Positions 11,674 through 26,170 are shown, counted from the first letter of the stretch. The stretch is DNA of 64,000 nt from Pseudoalteromonas flavipulchra NCIMB 2033 = ATCC BAA-314 (GCA_000814665.1 JWIH01000016.1:1-64000); one strand, 5' to 3'. Notes: a model not told the origin generated them from the sequence alone. Made by a program: numbers and translations.

Positions 11674-12953
11674 GTAATGTACGCGCACTCGCTGCCCAAA
11701 CCCTATTTCAAGTCGTCGATAAAGGCGCGTCGTTAAGTGCTCAATTACCACTTGCTACCAGCCAGTTAGACGGTAAAGACAAAGCCTTGCTACAGCAAAT
11801 TTGCTACGGCGTATTAAGATATTTGCCTTCGCTTGAACACTATTGCCAGCAATTACTTGAGCAACCGCTTAAAGGTAAGCGCCGTGTTTTCCAGTTTTTG
11901 CTGTATGTGGGTATTTACCAACTACAACATATGCGCGTACCAGCTCATGCTGCAGTAGCCGAAACGGTAAACGCACTTACGCCACTAAGAGCGCCCGGCA
12001 TGAAAGGCTTAGTTAATGCAATTTTACGCAGCTTCCAACGTCATCAGGTCGAACTAGAAACCAGTGCTGCCGAAATCCCTGCTTGTTTATACAACCACCC
12101 GGGCTGGTTTATCAATCAACTAAAAGCGGCTTACCCAACTCAATGGCAAGCTATTTTAGAAGCGAATCAACAACAAGCACCAATGTGGCTGCGTGTTAAC
12201 CAATCGCAATTCTCTACTGCCGATTATGCAGCTCTGCTAGACCAAGAAGGGGTAGCCTATCAGCTTCATAGTGAATACCCTGACGGGATCTTGCTTGATA
12301 GCCCGATTGACGTTTATGCGCTACCACAATTTGCCGCTGGCGCTTGCTCAGTACAGGACGCCGCCGCCCAAAAAGCCGCGAGATTATTAGCACCACAAGC
12401 CGGTGAAAATATCCTTGATGCTTGTGCCGCTCCAGGCGGTAAGACTTGCCATATCTTGGAGTTAGCTGACGCCAAAGTGACTGCAATTGACGCTGATGGT
12501 GATCGCTTGCAACGTGTAGAGCAAAACCTTGAACGGATCAGATTATCGGCCACATGCCTTGAGGGCGATGCAAGTGACCCTGAAACATGGTGGGATGGCG
12601 AGCAATATGATCGCATCTTATTGGATGTACCTTGCTCTGCAACTGGCGTTATTAGAAGACACCCGGACATCAAATGGCTAAGACGCGCTTCTGATATTGA
12701 TAACTTGGTGACGTTACAGGCACAAATTATTGATAAAATCTGGCCATTGCTTAAGCCCGGTGGCACACTAGTTTATGCTACCTGCTCGGTACTACCACAA
12801 GAGAACCAGCAACAGATCGCACGCTTTCTTTCTGTGACCCCTGATGCGACGCTTGTACCTTTGCATGATGCAGACACACAAACACAACCAGGCTTGCAGC
12901 TATTACCCGGATTGAGTGATGGGTTTTACTACGCAAAGTTGACAAAACAATAA
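11670..12953 (+). CDS. rsmB: 16S rRNA (cytosine-967-C5)-methyltransferase
   Basis: A 427-aa SAM-dependent methyltransferase modifying C967 of 16S rRNA. The N-terminal NusB-like RNA-binding domain spans about residues 1-135. The catalytic Rossmann domain has the SAM motif [13 protein letters not shown] (~247-259), [19 protein letters not shown] with the PC cysteine, and [11 protein letters not shown] with the nucleophilic cysteine. It starts at GTG, overlapping the fmt stop as GTGA, so translation is probably coupled. Confidence 0.96.
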   Translation: MSNVRALAAQTLFQVVDKGASLSAQLPLATSQLDGKDKALLQQICYGVLRYLPSLEHYCQQLLEQPLKGKRRVFQFLLYVGIYQLQHMRVPAHAAVAETVNALTPLRAPGMKGLVNAILRSFQRHQVELETSAAEIPACLYNHPGWFINQLKAAYPTQWQAILEANQQQAPMWLRVNQSQFSTADYAALLDQEGVAYQLHSEYPDGILLDSPIDVYALPQFAAGACSVQDAAAQKAARLLAPQAGENILDACAAPGGKTCHILELADAKVTAIDADGDRLQRVEQNLERIRLSATCLEGDASDPETWWDGEQYDRILLDVPCSATGVIRRHPDIKWLRRASDIDNLVTLQAQIIDKIWPLLKPGGTLVYATCSVLPQENQQQIARFLSVTPDATLVPLHDADTQTQPGLQLLPGLSDGFYYAKLTKQ

Positions 12954-12975
12954 TAGAAAATCGACCGTAACCAAT

Positions 12976-14352
12976 ATGAAAATCATCATCTTAGGCGCCG
13001 GCCAAGTCGGCGGGACACTGGCAGAAAACCTCGTCGGTGAAGAAAATGAAATTACCGTTGTCGACATCGATGGCGAGCGCTTAAGAGAGCTGCAAGACAA
13101 ATACGATCTACAGGGGGTCACTGGCCACAGTGCTCACCCTGAGATCTTACGTCAAGCAGGTGCTGAAGACGCCGACATGATAATCGCCGTAACCAGCTCA
13201 GATGAAGTCAATATGATTGCGTGTCAGGTTGCATATAGTATTTTCAATACGCCGACCAAAATTGCGCGGATCCGCTCTGAGCAATACTTAAAGTACAAAG
13301 AAAAGCTGTTTCACAATGACGACTTACCGGTCGATCATTACATCGCACCGGAGCAGCTAGTAACGCAATATATCCGCAGGCTAATAGATTACCCAGGCGC
13401 TTTGCAGGTGCTGCAATTTGCTGAGGGCATGCTGTCACTCGTGGCGGTTAAGGCTTATTACGGCGGTTTACTCGTTGGCTATGCACTTTCTGCATTAAAA
13501 GAGCATATTCCAAACGTCGATACCCGTGTTGCCGCTATTTATCGTCAAGGCAAAGCCATCAAGCCACTCGGCACCACCGTAATTGAAGCCGATGATGAAG
13601 TCTTCTTTATCGCCGCAACCAAGCATATTCGAGCGGTCATGAACGAGCTACAAAAGCTCGAACGCTCTTACAAGAAAATTATGATTGCCGGTGGCGGTAA
13701 CATAGGTGCGGGATTGGCCAGCTCATTAGACAAAAACCACAGCGTCAAACTTATTGAGCGCAATCAAGCTCGTGCCACGCAGTTGTCTGAAACGCTCGAT
13801 AATACGGTGGTTTTTTGTGGCGATGCCTCAGACCAAGAGCTGTTATCAGAAGAACATATAGAGCAAGTAGACGTGTTCATCGCAGTGACGAACGACGACG
13901 AAGCCAACATTATGGCTGCGATGCTTGCAAAGCGTATGGGCGTACAAAAGACCATGGCGCTTATTCAACGTGGTGCCTACGTTGACCTCGTGCAAGGTGG
14001 CGACATTGATATTGCTATCTCACCACAGCAAGCGACTATCTCAGCGCTACTCACCCATGTTCGCCGTGGTGATATCGTTAACGTGTATTCATTGCGTAAA
14101 GGTGCTGCAGAGGCCATTGAAGCTGTTGCACATGGTGATGAAAACACCTCTAAGGTTGTCGGTCGTGCAATTCGAGATATTAAATTGCCACCGGGCGCGA
14201 CTATCGGTGCCATTGTCCGTGATGAAGATGTACTAATCGCACATGACGATACCATTATTCTCTCAGGCGACCATGTGATTATGTTCCTGATCGATAAAAA
14301 GCAAATCGGTGTTGTGGAAAAACTCTTCCAAGTAAGCGCTTTATTCGTTTAA
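12976..14352 (+). CDS. trkA: Trk potassium uptake regulator TrkA
   Basis: A 458-aa peripheral membrane protein that gates the TrkH K+ channel in response to nucleotides. It has two RCK repeats, each with a Rossmann RCK_N domain ([19 protein letters not shown] at the start; [17 protein letters not shown] near residue 235) followed by an RCK_C domain. The length equals E. coli TrkA (458 aa). It closes the def-fmt-rsmB-trkA operon. The partner channel gene trkH lies 1.5 kb downstream on the opposite strand, which is unusually close. Confidence 0.97.
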   Translation: MKIIILGAGQVGGTLAENLVGEENEITVVDIDGERLRELQDKYDLQGVTGHSAHPEILRQAGAEDADMIIAVTSSDEVNMIACQVAYSIFNTPTKIARIRSEQYLKYKEKLFHNDDLPVDHYIAPEQLVTQYIRRLIDYPGALQVLQFAEGMLSLVAVKAYYGGLLVGYALSALKEHIPNVDTRVAAIYRQGKAIKPLGTTVIEADDEVFFIAATKHIRAVMNELQKLERSYKKIMIAGGGNIGAGLASSLDKNHSVKLIERNQARATQLSETLDNTVVFCGDASDQELLSEEHIEQVDVFIAVTNDDEANIMAAMLAKRMGVQKTMALIQRGAYVDLVQGGDIDIAISPQQATISALLTHVRRGDIVNVYSLRKGAAEAIEAVAHGDENTSKVVGRAIRDIKLPPGATIGAIVRDEDVLIAHDDTIILSGDHVIMFLIDKKQIGVVEKLFQVSALFV

Positions 14353-14358
14353 AGCGCC

Positions 14359-15042
14359 CTAGGTATCTTGTTGATCTTGAAAAATAGACAAATCGATTAG
14401 GTAATCTTTTAATACACTACGGATTATGTCCGGAGCTGAGGTTAAGTGAATACCTAAAGAGACGATTTTATCATGACTCTTTATGCGCCGAATATCGCCC
14501 TCTAGCGTGATCTGATTCCCTTCTTTTCCTTCAATGAACACCTCACATTTCAGCCCCTCTTCCATATGCTCGGCATCAATCGACGTTAAGTCTAGCTGTA
14601 AACCAGCAAGTGAAATGTCTTTTATCACCCCAACATCTTTACTGCCATGGCAGTGAAATTTTGCGGGAATTAAGGTTGGCACACGGTTTTGCGAGCGGAG
14701 TTTGTAGGTTTGTACTTTTTCGGGTAAATAAAGAAAAATAAGCCGCGCGGGATGGACTGAAACCGCTTTTATTTGCGATTTGAATGCAATGACTTGGCCA
14801 TCGCCATTCTCGAGCAAAGCTCGGACGATAACCGAAGTCCCTTCCATCACAAAGTCCAGCGCCGCGCCTAATCGCTTAGGGTTGGGATGGTTAAGAATTA
14901 AAAATGCCCCTTGGAGCATACCGACGTATTCTGTTTTTACTCTTTTGCTATTTGCCGGTAAACAAATTTCTAAGTCAACAATACTTCCAGCGCTGATAGC
15001 GGTGAGCAAAGTATCCTGCCCAACCTCCTGAGTTTTTAACAT
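14359..15042 (-). CDS. flagellar brake (YcgR-like) / PilZ domain protein
   Basis: A 227-aa cytosolic protein with an N-terminal YcgR-like region (~1-105) and a C-terminal PilZ domain (~108-215). The c-di-GMP-binding signature is complete: RSQNR (RxxxR) followed by DISLAGLQL (DxSxxG). YcgR-type proteins slow the flagellar motor when c-di-GMP is high; for this protein that role is an inference, since no flagellar genes are near. It is convergent with trkA, six bases apart. Confidence 0.85.
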   Translation of the reverse strand: MLKTQEVGQDTLLTAISAGSIVDLEICLPANSKRVKTEYVGMLQGAFLILNHPNPKRLGAALDFVMEGTSVIVRALLENGDGQVIAFKSQIKAVSVHPARLIFLYLPEKVQTYKLRSQNRVPTLIPAKFHCHGSKDVGVIKDISLAGLQLDLTSIDAEHMEEGLKCEVFIEGKEGNQITLEGDIRRIKSHDKIVSLGIHLTSAPDIIRSVLKDYLIDLSIFQDQQDT

Positions 15043-15170
15043 GGATCCAACCCTTCCTGAGTTTACTCTACTACTTTTTTATTGTAGCAGTTTTAGCGGA
15101 AGGCTATTTAAAACTGAATTCAGATTAATTACAACTCTTCGACTACCAACAATACCTAAAAAGGGGTCAA

Positions 15171-15662
15171 TCACTTTACTAAAAAATGGCTTTTTAGCAT
15201 TAATGCGCCATCTCTTAGGGTCATCATTCTGCTTTGTACTTCAAGTGAGCTTTGTGGCAATGCAAGCTCTTCTGCTTCAATAAATAACATCATAGGTTCG
15301 CTATTGCGCTTAGCAACAAATAATATACCCGAGACATCACGCTTGAATAAACAGCCCACTCCCTCAGTCTCAAAATCATCGATAATTGCTGGTATCTGGC
15401 GCTTTTGCCAGAGCTCATTTTCTGAGATCACTTGAACAACGAAACGTGCACCGCTCTCACAGCCAACTTGATGAAATAAGTCATAGCTCTGGGCACGACC
15501 TAATGTAAGCTGATTAAGCTGCAAGTAACCGACTTCATCGATTAAGCTATTCAACTGTATTACGCTTCGTTCTATAAGCTGCATACCTAAACCCTGCTCA
15601 TGGCTAGCAGCAAATCCCTTTATCACTTTAAATCCTTTATCTGAAAAGCGTGTGGCAAGCAA
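15171..15662 (-). CDS. hypothetical protein
   Basis: An unrecognised soluble protein of about 163 aa with no signal peptide or membrane segment. Its start is uncertain. The open frame extends to a TTG at 15767 and has a GTG at 15704. The TTG at 15662 has the best ribosome site (GGAGG eight bases upstream), so I chose it. The sequence has alternating beta/alpha character (for example GARFVVQVISENELW and SGILFVAKRNSEPMMLFIEAEELAL). It lies upstream of the PilZ gene on the same strand, 128 bases away. A 13-bp palindrome TGACAATTTGTCA lies ~115 bases upstream (15776-15788). I cannot assign a function. Confidence 0.55.
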   Translation of the reverse strand: MLATRFSDKGFKVIKGFAASHEQGLGMQLIERSVIQLNSLIDEVGYLQLNQLTLGRAQSYDLFHQVGCESGARFVVQVISENELWQKRQIPAIIDDFETEGVGCLFKRDVSGILFVAKRNSEPMMLFIEAEELALPQSSLEVQSRMMTLRDGALMLKSHFLVK

Positions 15663-15863
15663 TATCGTCGCCTCCAAGTTAAATCGTTGTAAAAATATTG
15701 ACACTTGAAAACCCCGAAAATCCGAGTTTTTGAAATTTTTTATTAACTTTTTCTTTGCGAAGTTCAAAAATAAAATGACAATTTGTCACTAGAGTGGCAG
15801 AAATGAGGTAATGACACAGTCAGTTGTAGGCTCTCAGCAAAGGAGCCCACAACTTAAGCACAG

Positions 15864-17315
15864 TTACCCACGCCAGAAGGTAGGAGTAAATAAGACTAAC
15901 AGCGTGAAGATCTCTAAGCGACCAAAGACCATTGCAAGCGTAAGGATCCACTTTGCGGTATCACTAATATCACCATAATGCGCCGCAACGTCTCCCAACC
16001 CAGGTCCCAAGTTGTTTAGACAAGCCGCAGTTGCTGAAAACGCAGTAATGTTATCGAGCCCCGTCCCGAGCAATGCAATCATAATTATCACAAACACCAG
16101 TGCATAAGCCGAGAAGAACCCCCACACAGCTTCGACCACTTTATCTGGTAGTGCCTTTCGACCCAATTTTATCGAGTATATAGCACGCGGATGCACTAAA
16201 CGATTAAGCTCACGGATCCCCTGTAAATAAAGCAAAAAGACACGTACAACCTTCATACCACCACCCGTAGAGCCAGCACAGCCTCCAATGAAGCTGGAGA
16301 AAATCAAGAGAATAGGTAAAAACAGCGGCCAGGTTGAGAAACTATCGGTCGCAAAGCCCGCGGTAGTACTAATTGACACAGCCTGAAACATCGCTTGATC
16401 TAAGGTCTCATCACCCGTTTCATAGACATTGTTTGACGACAATACCGCAAAGCAAATCACCACCAACGCTAACTGGATAAACAGAAAGACTTTAAACTCA
16501 GGATCTCGCAAATAGGCTTTAATATTGCGACTCGATACCGCAGCATAATGTAGCGAGAAATTAATGGCAGCAATCAACAAGAAGACGACACAAATAACAT
16601 TAATAAATGGATTATCGAAGTAACCCATAGAAGCATCATAGGTTGAGAAGCCGCCGATGGCTATCGTGGCAAACGCATGACAGATAGCATCAAACCAATT
16701 CATTCCTGCTATCCAATAAGCCAGCGTACAAGCCGCCGTTAGAGACACATAGATATACCAAAGGTGCTTGGCGGTATCGGCAATACGCGGTGTCATTTTT
16801 GAGTCTTTAACTGGACCTGGTGTTTCAGCACGATATAACTGCATGCCACCAACTCCAAGCATAGGAAGAACGGCTACGGCCAATACAATGATCCCCATAC
16901 CACCAAGCCACTGCAACTGCTGGCGATAGAATAATACCGCTTTAGGTAAATGTTCTATGCCCGTCAAGACCGTAGCCCCTGTAGTTGTCAGCCCAGAAAA
17001 AGCTTCAAACACGGCATCTGCTAGAGATAGATTCGGTTTATCTAAGAAAATAAGCGGCAATGATGCAAACGACCCCAGTACCAGCCAGAATAAGACAACG
17101 ATTAAGAAGCCCTCTCTGGCTTTAAGATCGCCGTTTTCCTTGCGGTTTGGGTAGTACGCAAACAAACCCATTAGCACACTAAAAATGAAAGCTAAAACAA
17201 AAGGTACACCACCACCATCTTTATATATCAAAGATACAATGGCTGGTGGCACCATAGTGATACTAAATAGAGCGACTAACTGCCCGAGTATTTTTATTAT
17301 GGTACGAAATTGCAT
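15864..17315 (-). CDS. trkH: Trk potassium uptake channel subunit TrkH
   Basis: A 483-aa inner-membrane K+ transporter of the TrkH/KtrB superfamily, the size of E. coli TrkH. It has many hydrophobic segments and four pseudo-repeated P-loops with selectivity-filter-like segments: SGLTTTGATV (~108), FATIAIGGFSTYD (~215), STTAGFATDSF (~316) and AACLNNLGPGLG (~431). It pairs functionally with trkA, which is encoded 1.5 kb away on the other strand. Downstream of it, on the same strand, is the unknown gene at 15171-15662. Confidence 0.96.
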   Translation of the reverse strand: MQFRTIIKILGQLVALFSITMVPPAIVSLIYKDGGGVPFVLAFIFSVLMGLFAYYPNRKENGDLKAREGFLIVVLFWLVLGSFASLPLIFLDKPNLSLADAVFEAFSGLTTTGATVLTGIEHLPKAVLFYRQQLQWLGGMGIIVLAVAVLPMLGVGGMQLYRAETPGPVKDSKMTPRIADTAKHLWYIYVSLTAACTLAYWIAGMNWFDAICHAFATIAIGGFSTYDASMGYFDNPFINVICVVFLLIAAINFSLHYAAVSSRNIKAYLRDPEFKVFLFIQLALVVICFAVLSSNNVYETGDETLDQAMFQAVSISTTAGFATDSFSTWPLFLPILLIFSSFIGGCAGSTGGGMKVVRVFLLYLQGIRELNRLVHPRAIYSIKLGRKALPDKVVEAVWGFFSAYALVFVIIMIALLGTGLDNITAFSATAACLNNLGPGLGDVAAHYGDISDTAKWILTLAMVFGRLEIFTLLVLFTPTFWRG

Positions 17316-17378
17316 TTTGTACGCTGCGCTTTTTGTTATTTAACCAGAGGTTAATTAGTGAATGTAAAGAAGTAGAGC

Positions 17379-17996
17379 CTACTCCTTGAGTTGCTTAAAT
17401 AATACAACACCATTGGTTAATTCATAAATAGCATCAATGATTTGTTGTGTTTCACGACTATCTACTGCTATTTGCCAGGTAATATTAGCAGCGTATTCTT
17501 TATCTAAATTTAGCACTGTAAACTGACTTTGTAATAGCTGCTCTATCACACCTTGAAGATGGTAATCACTGTGGCCAACAATAATAGAAGCCGGTACCTT
17601 TTTAGTCGTGCTTAGCTGTGCTAGCGCGTTATTAAGCGTACCACCATAGGCTCTGACCAATCCCCCAGTGCCGAGCTTAATACCACCGAAATAACGCGTC
17701 GTCACCGCAGTGATCTCACCAATCCCTGATCCCATCAGCACATTTAGCATTGGCTTACCAGCCGTCCCGTTAGGCTCGCCATCATCAGAAAACCCTAGTA
17801 CATGGCTGCCACCAGGGGGCCCAGCTATGTGTGCCCAACAATTGTGTCTTGCATCGGGATACGCGTCATTAATCTGCTTTATAAACGCTTTAGCATCTTC
17901 GATGGTTGGCGTGTGGGCCAAATGCACGATAAATGTGCTTTTCTTAATTTCCTCATGATGACTCAGTGACTCACTCGGAATGAAATATTCAGACAT
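17379..17996 (-). CDS. yigZ: YigZ/IMPACT family protein
   Basis: A 205-aa protein of the UPF0029/IMPACT family, the same size as E. coli YigZ. The N-terminal domain has the conserved KKSTFIVHLA, HNCWAHIAG, FSDDGEPNGTAGKPML and VTTRYFGGIKLGTGGLVRAYGG. The C-terminal ~65 residues form the DUF1949 ferredoxin-like domain. Bacterial function is not settled. The order pepQ-yigZ-trkH is the same as in E. coli, so this is a conserved block. Confidence 0.95.
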   Translation of the reverse strand: MSEYFIPSESLSHHEEIKKSTFIVHLAHTPTIEDAKAFIKQINDAYPDARHNCWAHIAGPPGGSHVLGFSDDGEPNGTAGKPMLNVLMGSGIGEITAVTTRYFGGIKLGTGGLVRAYGGTLNNALAQLSTTKKVPASIIVGHSDYHLQGVIEQLLQSQFTVLNLDKEYAANITWQIAVDSRETQQIIDAIYELTNGVVLFKQLKE

Positions 17997-18063
17997 AATG
18001 TTCCAAACTAAAAGGGAGCCAATCGGCCCCCAAATATACTTACTTTTAGCGCTAGAAGTCAGC

Positions 18064-19407
<1,344 letters not shown>

Positions 19408-19480
19408 TCACATACTATCGAGTCTATCATAGCTGCTACCTAAAAACGACGAACTGAGTCTAAGCACCAGCCATGTGCGG

Positions 19481-21370
19481 TTATTTCACAATTTTCATAT
19501 CCAAGATACTTGCCAATATGTTGCCATCACGACCAAGACGGGTGTGGTAAACCTGTCGATATGCCATCACATTTTTCACGTAGTCACGTGTTTCTCGGTA
19601 CGGGATCAGCTCAATCCAAAGTTCAGCAGGCATGGCCTCTGACGGCAGCCAGCGCTTAATTCTATGATAGCCTGCGTTGTACGATGCCGTCGCCAAAATC
19701 TCATTTCCAGCATTTTTACGCTTCAAATACTCTAAATAACTGGTCCCCAAACGAATGTTTGTGGCCGGATGATAGAGGCGATTTTTTGCCACGCGCTTGC
19801 GGTTATTAACGTACTTGGCGGTGCTTGGCAGCAGCTGCATTAAACCGTGAGCATCCGCACTCGAGCGTGCATCCGGTGCGAAAGAGCTTTCCCGGCGAGC
19901 AATCGCAATGCTCCATGCGATATCGACTCGATTACGCTCACTATATTTAGTGAACAGATCTTTAAACGCCATCGGGAAACGTAAATCAACGTAATCCCAA
20001 GCTTTGATCTGTGCAAGAGTAAAAATAGTGCTGTCGTACCAATCAAACTCAGCAGCCAATATGGATGCTGCAAGCTTTTCCTCTTTGCTTGAGGTGTTAG
20101 TAAGGTAGTTCCACTCTCGGCGTGCTTGAGTATACCTTTCCAGCTCGTATAAAGCCTTTGCTCGCTTAAAACCAGGCGCATGAGATACCCTTTCTACAAT
20201 GCTGGGGTTAACATTTAACGGCTCTTCATTTAGTGAGACTGGTAATCCTAACCGGGCAGCAGCCAAAAAGCCGTAGTAATCACGCTCTTGTGCTAATTGC
20301 TGCCAAATCTCGTTAGCCTTAGCCAATTCGCTACGCTTCGCGAGGCTATATGCAAGCCAGTATTGTTGACCATTGCTAAGCTGCTCGTGACCCACGAATA
20401 AAGCCGAGATCCCTTCCCAATCTTGCTCTTTCAGCATGTTACTCATCAGCCACTGGAGTAGCTTTTTGTCCTGCAGCGATTTGGGCACTTTATTTAGCCA
20501 AAACCGTGCGTCTTCATGGCCTTTAGACGCAAGTGCCAGAGCAAAACGATAAGCAACGCTATCCTTTTGCTGCTGGGTAAAGGTAAACATATCCTGCATC
20601 TTCTGCCAGGCACGCAGCGCTAAATCGGGATCGCGCCAAACTAGGCGCCTTACACCATATACCGCAATTTCGGCTTCTTTTTCAGTGCGTTTACTAAACC
20701 GATAAAGCCCGGCAGCCGCACTCGGATCTTGGCGAACCTTTTTATAAAGCTCGGCAAGATATGCCTCATTTTTTGGTAACAGCTTCTCAAGATAATCTAG
20801 CAGTGACGTTTGACCGGATTGCGCAGCACTGGAAATACGCTGCCAGACACGCTCAGGCGTTCTATACCCCGCCTTTTGCCATTGGCTAAAAAGGCCATCA
20901 CAGGCTTTAGGCTGAGACTTTCCCACCGTCCAAATATCGGTTACCTGATCAAGAATGGCTTTTTTTGGTGCGCCTAAGTCCAACTGATACGCCAAATACG
21001 TACACTTGAGTTCAACATCGCTGGTCTCACGATAAAATTCGATGAATCGTGCTTTCTTTTTATGCCGCTTTAAATAATCGAGCCAAGCAGAGCGCACTGG
21101 CCATTCTAATGGGGTGTGTTCGTATACCGTTAAAAAATGCTGAATTTCTTGCTGGTACTCAAGTTTAGGATGGCGTTCATAAAACGCCTTTTCAACGTAT
21201 GGCTTTAGCGGGTGATCGAGCTGCGCTGCTACCGCTTTAAAATTACTATAATTACCAGACCAAGCGATACGCTCAGCCTCTTTAAATTCGTCGTGAGTGC
21301 TATCGGCTGCACAGAGCCAGCTCACCATACATAAGCTGCCTGCAGCTAAGCGGGGTAACCAATATGTCAT
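19481..21370 (-). CDS. slt: soluble lytic murein transglycosylase (Slt70-like)
   Basis: A 629-aa periplasmic enzyme that cuts peptidoglycan glycan strands with formation of 1,6-anhydroMurNAc. A signal peptide occupies about residues 1-21 (ending CAAD). A long helical U-shaped and linker region follows (~30-470), then the SLT catalytic domain (~480-600). The catalytic glutamate is in ARRESSFAPDARS (E494), and GLMQLLPSTA and ATASYNAGYHRIKRWL are conserved SLT motifs. Length is close to E. coli Slt70 (645 aa). It is divergent from fadB. Confidence 0.95.
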   Translation of the reverse strand: MTYWLPRLAAGSLCMVSWLCAADSTHDEFKEAERIAWSGNYSNFKAVAAQLDHPLKPYVEKAFYERHPKLEYQQEIQHFLTVYEHTPLEWPVRSAWLDYLKRHKKKARFIEFYRETSDVELKCTYLAYQLDLGAPKKAILDQVTDIWTVGKSQPKACDGLFSQWQKAGYRTPERVWQRISSAAQSGQTSLLDYLEKLLPKNEAYLAELYKKVRQDPSAAAGLYRFSKRTEKEAEIAVYGVRRLVWRDPDLALRAWQKMQDMFTFTQQQKDSVAYRFALALASKGHEDARFWLNKVPKSLQDKKLLQWLMSNMLKEQDWEGISALFVGHEQLSNGQQYWLAYSLAKRSELAKANEIWQQLAQERDYYGFLAAARLGLPVSLNEEPLNVNPSIVERVSHAPGFKRAKALYELERYTQARREWNYLTNTSSKEEKLAASILAAEFDWYDSTIFTLAQIKAWDYVDLRFPMAFKDLFTKYSERNRVDIAWSIAIARRESSFAPDARSSADAHGLMQLLPSTAKYVNNRKRVAKNRLYHPATNIRLGTSYLEYLKRKNAGNEILATASYNAGYHRIKRWLPSEAMPAELWIELIPYRETRDYVKNVMAYRQVYHTRLGRDGNILASILDMKIVK

Positions 21371-21613
21371 GCAAACCCTTTTTTATCTGCCAAAAGAATA
21401 CACACCTAAATTGAAATACAGCCAAATTATGCTTATCTAAAGATGGCGCTGAAGACCAAAACTCGGCTTGTCACTTGCGAGCATGCTCATAAATGACACT
21501 AAATGCGAGGTGCGTTAAGCCACCTTAGCAAACCGACTCAGGTATTTCAGTAAATGTGCGGTAAATTTTTCATTGCAATTTGCCGCCAAAGGATCCACAC
21601 TGATTGAAATTAC

Positions 21614-21630
21614 AACTCATCGTACCAGTG
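21614..21630. promoter_or_regulatory. possible FadR-type operator upstream of fadB
   Basis: AACTCATCGTACCAGTG lies 20 bases before the fadB start, just ahead of the ribosome site. It matches the E. coli FadR consensus AACTGGTCNGACCAGTT at 12 of 16 defined positions. FadR control of fadBA is known in gammaproteobacteria; binding here is untested. Confidence 0.35.
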
Positions 21631-21650
21631 TAAAGCACGGGAGAACATGT

Positions 21651-24984
<3,334 letters not shown>

Positions 24985-25047
24985 TTCCAACCAGCTGGTA
25001 CTGGGCTCTTTAAGACAATACCAGCGCACAACTTCAACTTGGTGACC

Positions 25048-25080
25048 AAGGCAAAACGGCACAGCTGTTTTGCCTTTTTT
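25048..25080 (+). terminator. rho-independent terminator of fadBA
   Basis: A 10-bp stem AAGGCAAAAC / GTTTTGCCTT around a 10-base loop is followed by a T-tract, 64 bases after the fadA stop. Confidence 0.85.
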
Positions 25081-25111
25081 ATTACCTGCATTTGCCTCAC
25101 CTCAGGTTGGC

Positions 25112-25325
25112 TAATACCAATTATCTTAATTAAGTGGTCTATTTTGAGGCGAGAAAATTTTGTCGATAACACTGCTACCGCGTCCTGCTATCGCTGAGGT
25201 ACCTACATCCATGTAGGCAAGGCAAATATTTTGCTATTTAGTTGTTCTAAATGAGAAATTTTTAACGCAGTTAGCGTCAGATTTGCTCCTTCAAATTGAG
25301 CAAGTATTAAGACTAATTGGTATCA
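25112..25325. repeat. MITE-like element with terminal inverted repeats (~214 bp)
   Basis: The left end TAATACCAATTATCTTAAT and the right end (reverse complement TGATACCAATTAGTCTTAAT) form an imperfect ~19-bp terminal inverted repeat. The interior encodes no protein and includes a perfect hairpin CCTACATCCATGTAGG (25202-25217). It fills most of the fadA-tusA gap. The same end sequence recurs at 62784-62816. I read it as a non-autonomous mobile or small dispersed palindromic element; no transposase gene is in the window. Confidence 0.7.
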
Positions 25326-25417
25326 GACTTGAGTTATCCAAACTTGAGCTTACTTACAACATGCGGTTAAAATAGCAGTTTTCCTAACTAACAACGTAAC
25401 TAACAAGGCCACCCACA

Positions 25418-25657
25418 ATGAGTTTTGATAATACCGACCATACCTTAGATGCAGTAGGCTTACGTTGTCCTGAGCCAGTAATGATGATTAGAGGCATGGT
25501 GAGACGGATGAACTTAGGTGAGACGTTGTTAGTTATCGCAGATGATCCATCAACGACAAGAGACATTCCGAGCTTCTGTGAATTTATGGATCACACTTTG
25601 GTAGCCAAAGCAGTGACTGAATCTCCCTACAAATATGTGATTAAGAAAGGTCAGTGA
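25418..25657 (+). CDS. tusA: sulfurtransferase TusA
   Basis: A 79-aa persulfide carrier that takes sulfur from IscS and passes it on for tRNA 2-thiouridine (mnm5s2U34) and other sulfur uses. The family signature [21 protein letters not shown] contains the active cysteine (C17) in the CPxP motif. [20 protein letters not shown] is also typical. Length matches E. coli TusA (81 aa). mnmE and mnmG, which act on the same U34 position, are also in this window. It stands alone between the repeat element and a terminator. Confidence 0.96.
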   Translation: MSFDNTDHTLDAVGLRCPEPVMMIRGMVRRMNLGETLLVIADDPSTTRDIPSFCEFMDHTLVAKAVTESPYKYVIKKGQ

Positions 25658-25699
25658 TCTCCTCTTTAACACTATTTGAACTCATGAGTCATAGACAAT

Positions 25700-25726
25700 A
25701 AAAAAGCGGCATCTGCCGCTTTTTTA
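25700..25726. terminator. bidirectional terminator between tusA and the lipoprotein gene
   Basis: A perfect stem AAAAAAGCGGCA / TGCCGCTTTTTT with a 2-base loop lies between two convergent genes, with T-tracts available on both strands. It overlaps the stop codon of the lipoprotein gene. Confidence 0.88.
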
Positions 25727-26170
25727 AGATTTTACAATCACCACCTTTGGTGAGCGAGGATTACGATAATCTAAGCGGATTTCGTACCAACCTTTTTTAC
25801 TTGGCTTGAAACTAAAGTAGTTATACACCGTGTTACAATCCGCGACCAGCGGTTGTCCTAGCGTTAACTGCCCTTCACTCTTATAGCCACAGTTGTAGCC
25901 TTCACTCCACTGCTCATCAGCAATTTTAAATTCATACACTTTACCTGGGCTCATAAATCTTGCTTTTGTTGCGTAGATCCCCGGTTGTGTTTCTTCAAGG
26001 CGATACTGAGGTTCGGCATCCCACAGAGTGAAGTCACCGCGTAAATACATTGTCTTATCCAACTCACCAGCAACAACCGGTGAAGTTGACGTTGTTGGCA
26101 ATTGAAAGTTACTACTACAAGCGGTAAGTGCTAATAGCGCAATCGCCATTGCCCCTTGTTTTTTAATCAT
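25724..26170 (-). CDS. putative lipoprotein
   Basis: A 148-aa exported protein with a lipoprotein signal: a hydrophobic stretch ending in LTAC (C18) followed by SSN, so probably lipid-anchored. After a short Ser/Thr-rich linker comes a single beta-sandwich-like domain (~40-148), with phrases such as MYLRGDFTLWDAEPQYRLEE and YNYFSFKPSKKGWYEIRLDY that recall early-set/carbohydrate-binding modules seen beside glycosidases. Two cysteines (near 94 and 111) may form a disulfide. No specific function is assigned. It is transcribed on the same strand as glyS but is separated from it by a terminator. Confidence 0.8.
   Translation of the reverse strand: MIKKQGAMAIALLALTACSSNFQLPTTSTSPVVAGELDKTMYLRGDFTLWDAEPQYRLEETQPGIYATKARFMSPGKVYEFKIADEQWSEGYNCGYKSEGQLTLGQPLVADCNTVYNYFSFKPSKKGWYEIRLDYRNPRSPKVVIVKS

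Noticed and set aside
15041..15283. Plus-strand open frame of 80 codons between the PilZ gene and the unknown gene
   Set aside because: It overlaps the end of the minus-strand gene at 15171, has no ribosome site and an implausible composition for a protein.
19575..19590. CACGTG near 19580 as a parS site
   Set aside because: Only the central six bases match; the flanks (AGT...TTT) do not form the parS palindrome.
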